A stretch of 64,000 nucleotides of DNA from Spirosoma validum. GTDB lineage: Bacteria > Bacteroidota > Bacteroidia > Cytophagales > Spirosomataceae. The stretch is taken from positions 124,001 to 188,000 of the forward strand of contig NZ_JACXAA010000007.1 of assembly GCF_014699035.1 (NCBI RefSeq), read 5' to 3'. A program made the translations under genes and the position numbers. Below, piece by piece: positions 63,926 to 64,000 of this stretch. The notes beneath the pieces were generated by a model, which was not told the DNA's origin, did not search any database, and saw only the letters and a program-made list of their open reading frames with translations. The number at the start of each line of letters is the position of its first letter. The first letter of the stretch is position 1.

Positions 63926-63954
63926 AAACAGCCCGCAATCATAACGGGCCGTTT
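63926..63954 (-). terminator. Terminator of a gene entering from the right edge
   Basis: AAACAGCCCG/CGGGCCGTTT pairs perfectly in the minus-strand RNA when G-U is allowed, with a nine-base loop and an A/T-rich run after it. In the plus strand one pair is a mismatch, so the minus direction is preferred. Confidence 0.65.
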
Positions 63955-63967
63955 GGTTAGTTGGAAG

Positions 63968-64000
63968 TTATTTCACGCGTAGTCTTGCTGTAACTAGACC
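63968..64000 (-). CDS. C-terminal end of an unidentified minus-strand gene (partial)
   Basis: The minus strand reads ...GLVTARLRVK and then TAA (63968-63970), 13 bases before the terminator above. Ten residues with beta-strand character are too few to name a family. Confidence 0.35.
   Translation of the reverse strand, partial: GLVTARLRVK

Overview
The window looks like chromosome of a Bacteroidota bacterium of the Cytophagales, probably Spirosoma or a close relative. The signs are two SusC/SusD pairs, promoters of the Bacteroidota type (TAnnTTTG -7 boxes), GTG/TTG starts with little Shine-Dalgarno signal, a Bacteroidota-type topoisomerase IV subunit A, and intergenic palindromes of the kind common in this group. 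The genus is inferred from protein style; no rRNA is present.

Region 1 (1-593) is the end of an operon with a small Spy/CpxP-like periplasmic protein. Region 2 (693-29674) is a 29 kb block of fifteen genes all on the minus strand. Read in the direction of transcription it is SusC, SusD, DUF2231-cytochrome-PSD1 fusion, DUF1501 Tat protein, cytochrome-PSD1 lipoprotein, second DUF1501 protein, DUF2231-cytochrome-LRR membrane protein, second SusC, second SusD, a propeller-HEAT-cytochrome c protein, a DUF1080 (3-keto-glycoside hydrolase family) protein, DUF4432, a cupin, a TIM-barrel sugar isomerase/epimerase and a Gfo/Idh/MocA oxidoreductase. This reads as an oxidative glycan or glycoside utilisation locus: uptake by SusCD, periplasmic oxidation by heme proteins, then 3-keto-sugar processing. 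Both susC genes have the same ~62-bp upstream element, and a GntR-type regulator with a ligand-binding domain (29948-30964) is divergent from the second susC. Nearly every gap in the block holds a palindrome, mostly of different sequence.

Region 3 (31073-39554) holds a LiaF-like/PspC envelope-stress pair, a TrpF-like protein that has lost its catalytic residues, a PadR regulator overlapping a MacB/FtsX-type permease, and a sodium-solute symporter followed by a DapA/NanA-family aldolase. Region 4 (39660-43296) is the thrS-infC-rpmI-rplT translation cluster with an internal promoter. Region 5 (43438-61627) is a mix of housekeeping and accessory genes: TPR lipoprotein, rRNA-type methyltransferase, esterases, DUF92, MFS, EVE, DinB, CAP, SanA/YdcF, VOC, parC, a hydroxyacid dehydrogenase, DUF4105, rsmI and pterin dehydratase. 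tRNA-Ser(GGA) follows.

Region 6 (62026-63863) is the best candidate for an undescribed system outside the sugar locus. A pentapeptide-repeat protein with a TIR/deoxyribosyltransferase-like C-terminal domain is divergent from a membrane-anchored TIR-domain protein. They share an intergenic palindrome that contains opposed -7 boxes, and a second transmembrane segment lies in the +1 frame at the end of the TIR gene. A further minus-strand gene enters the right edge.
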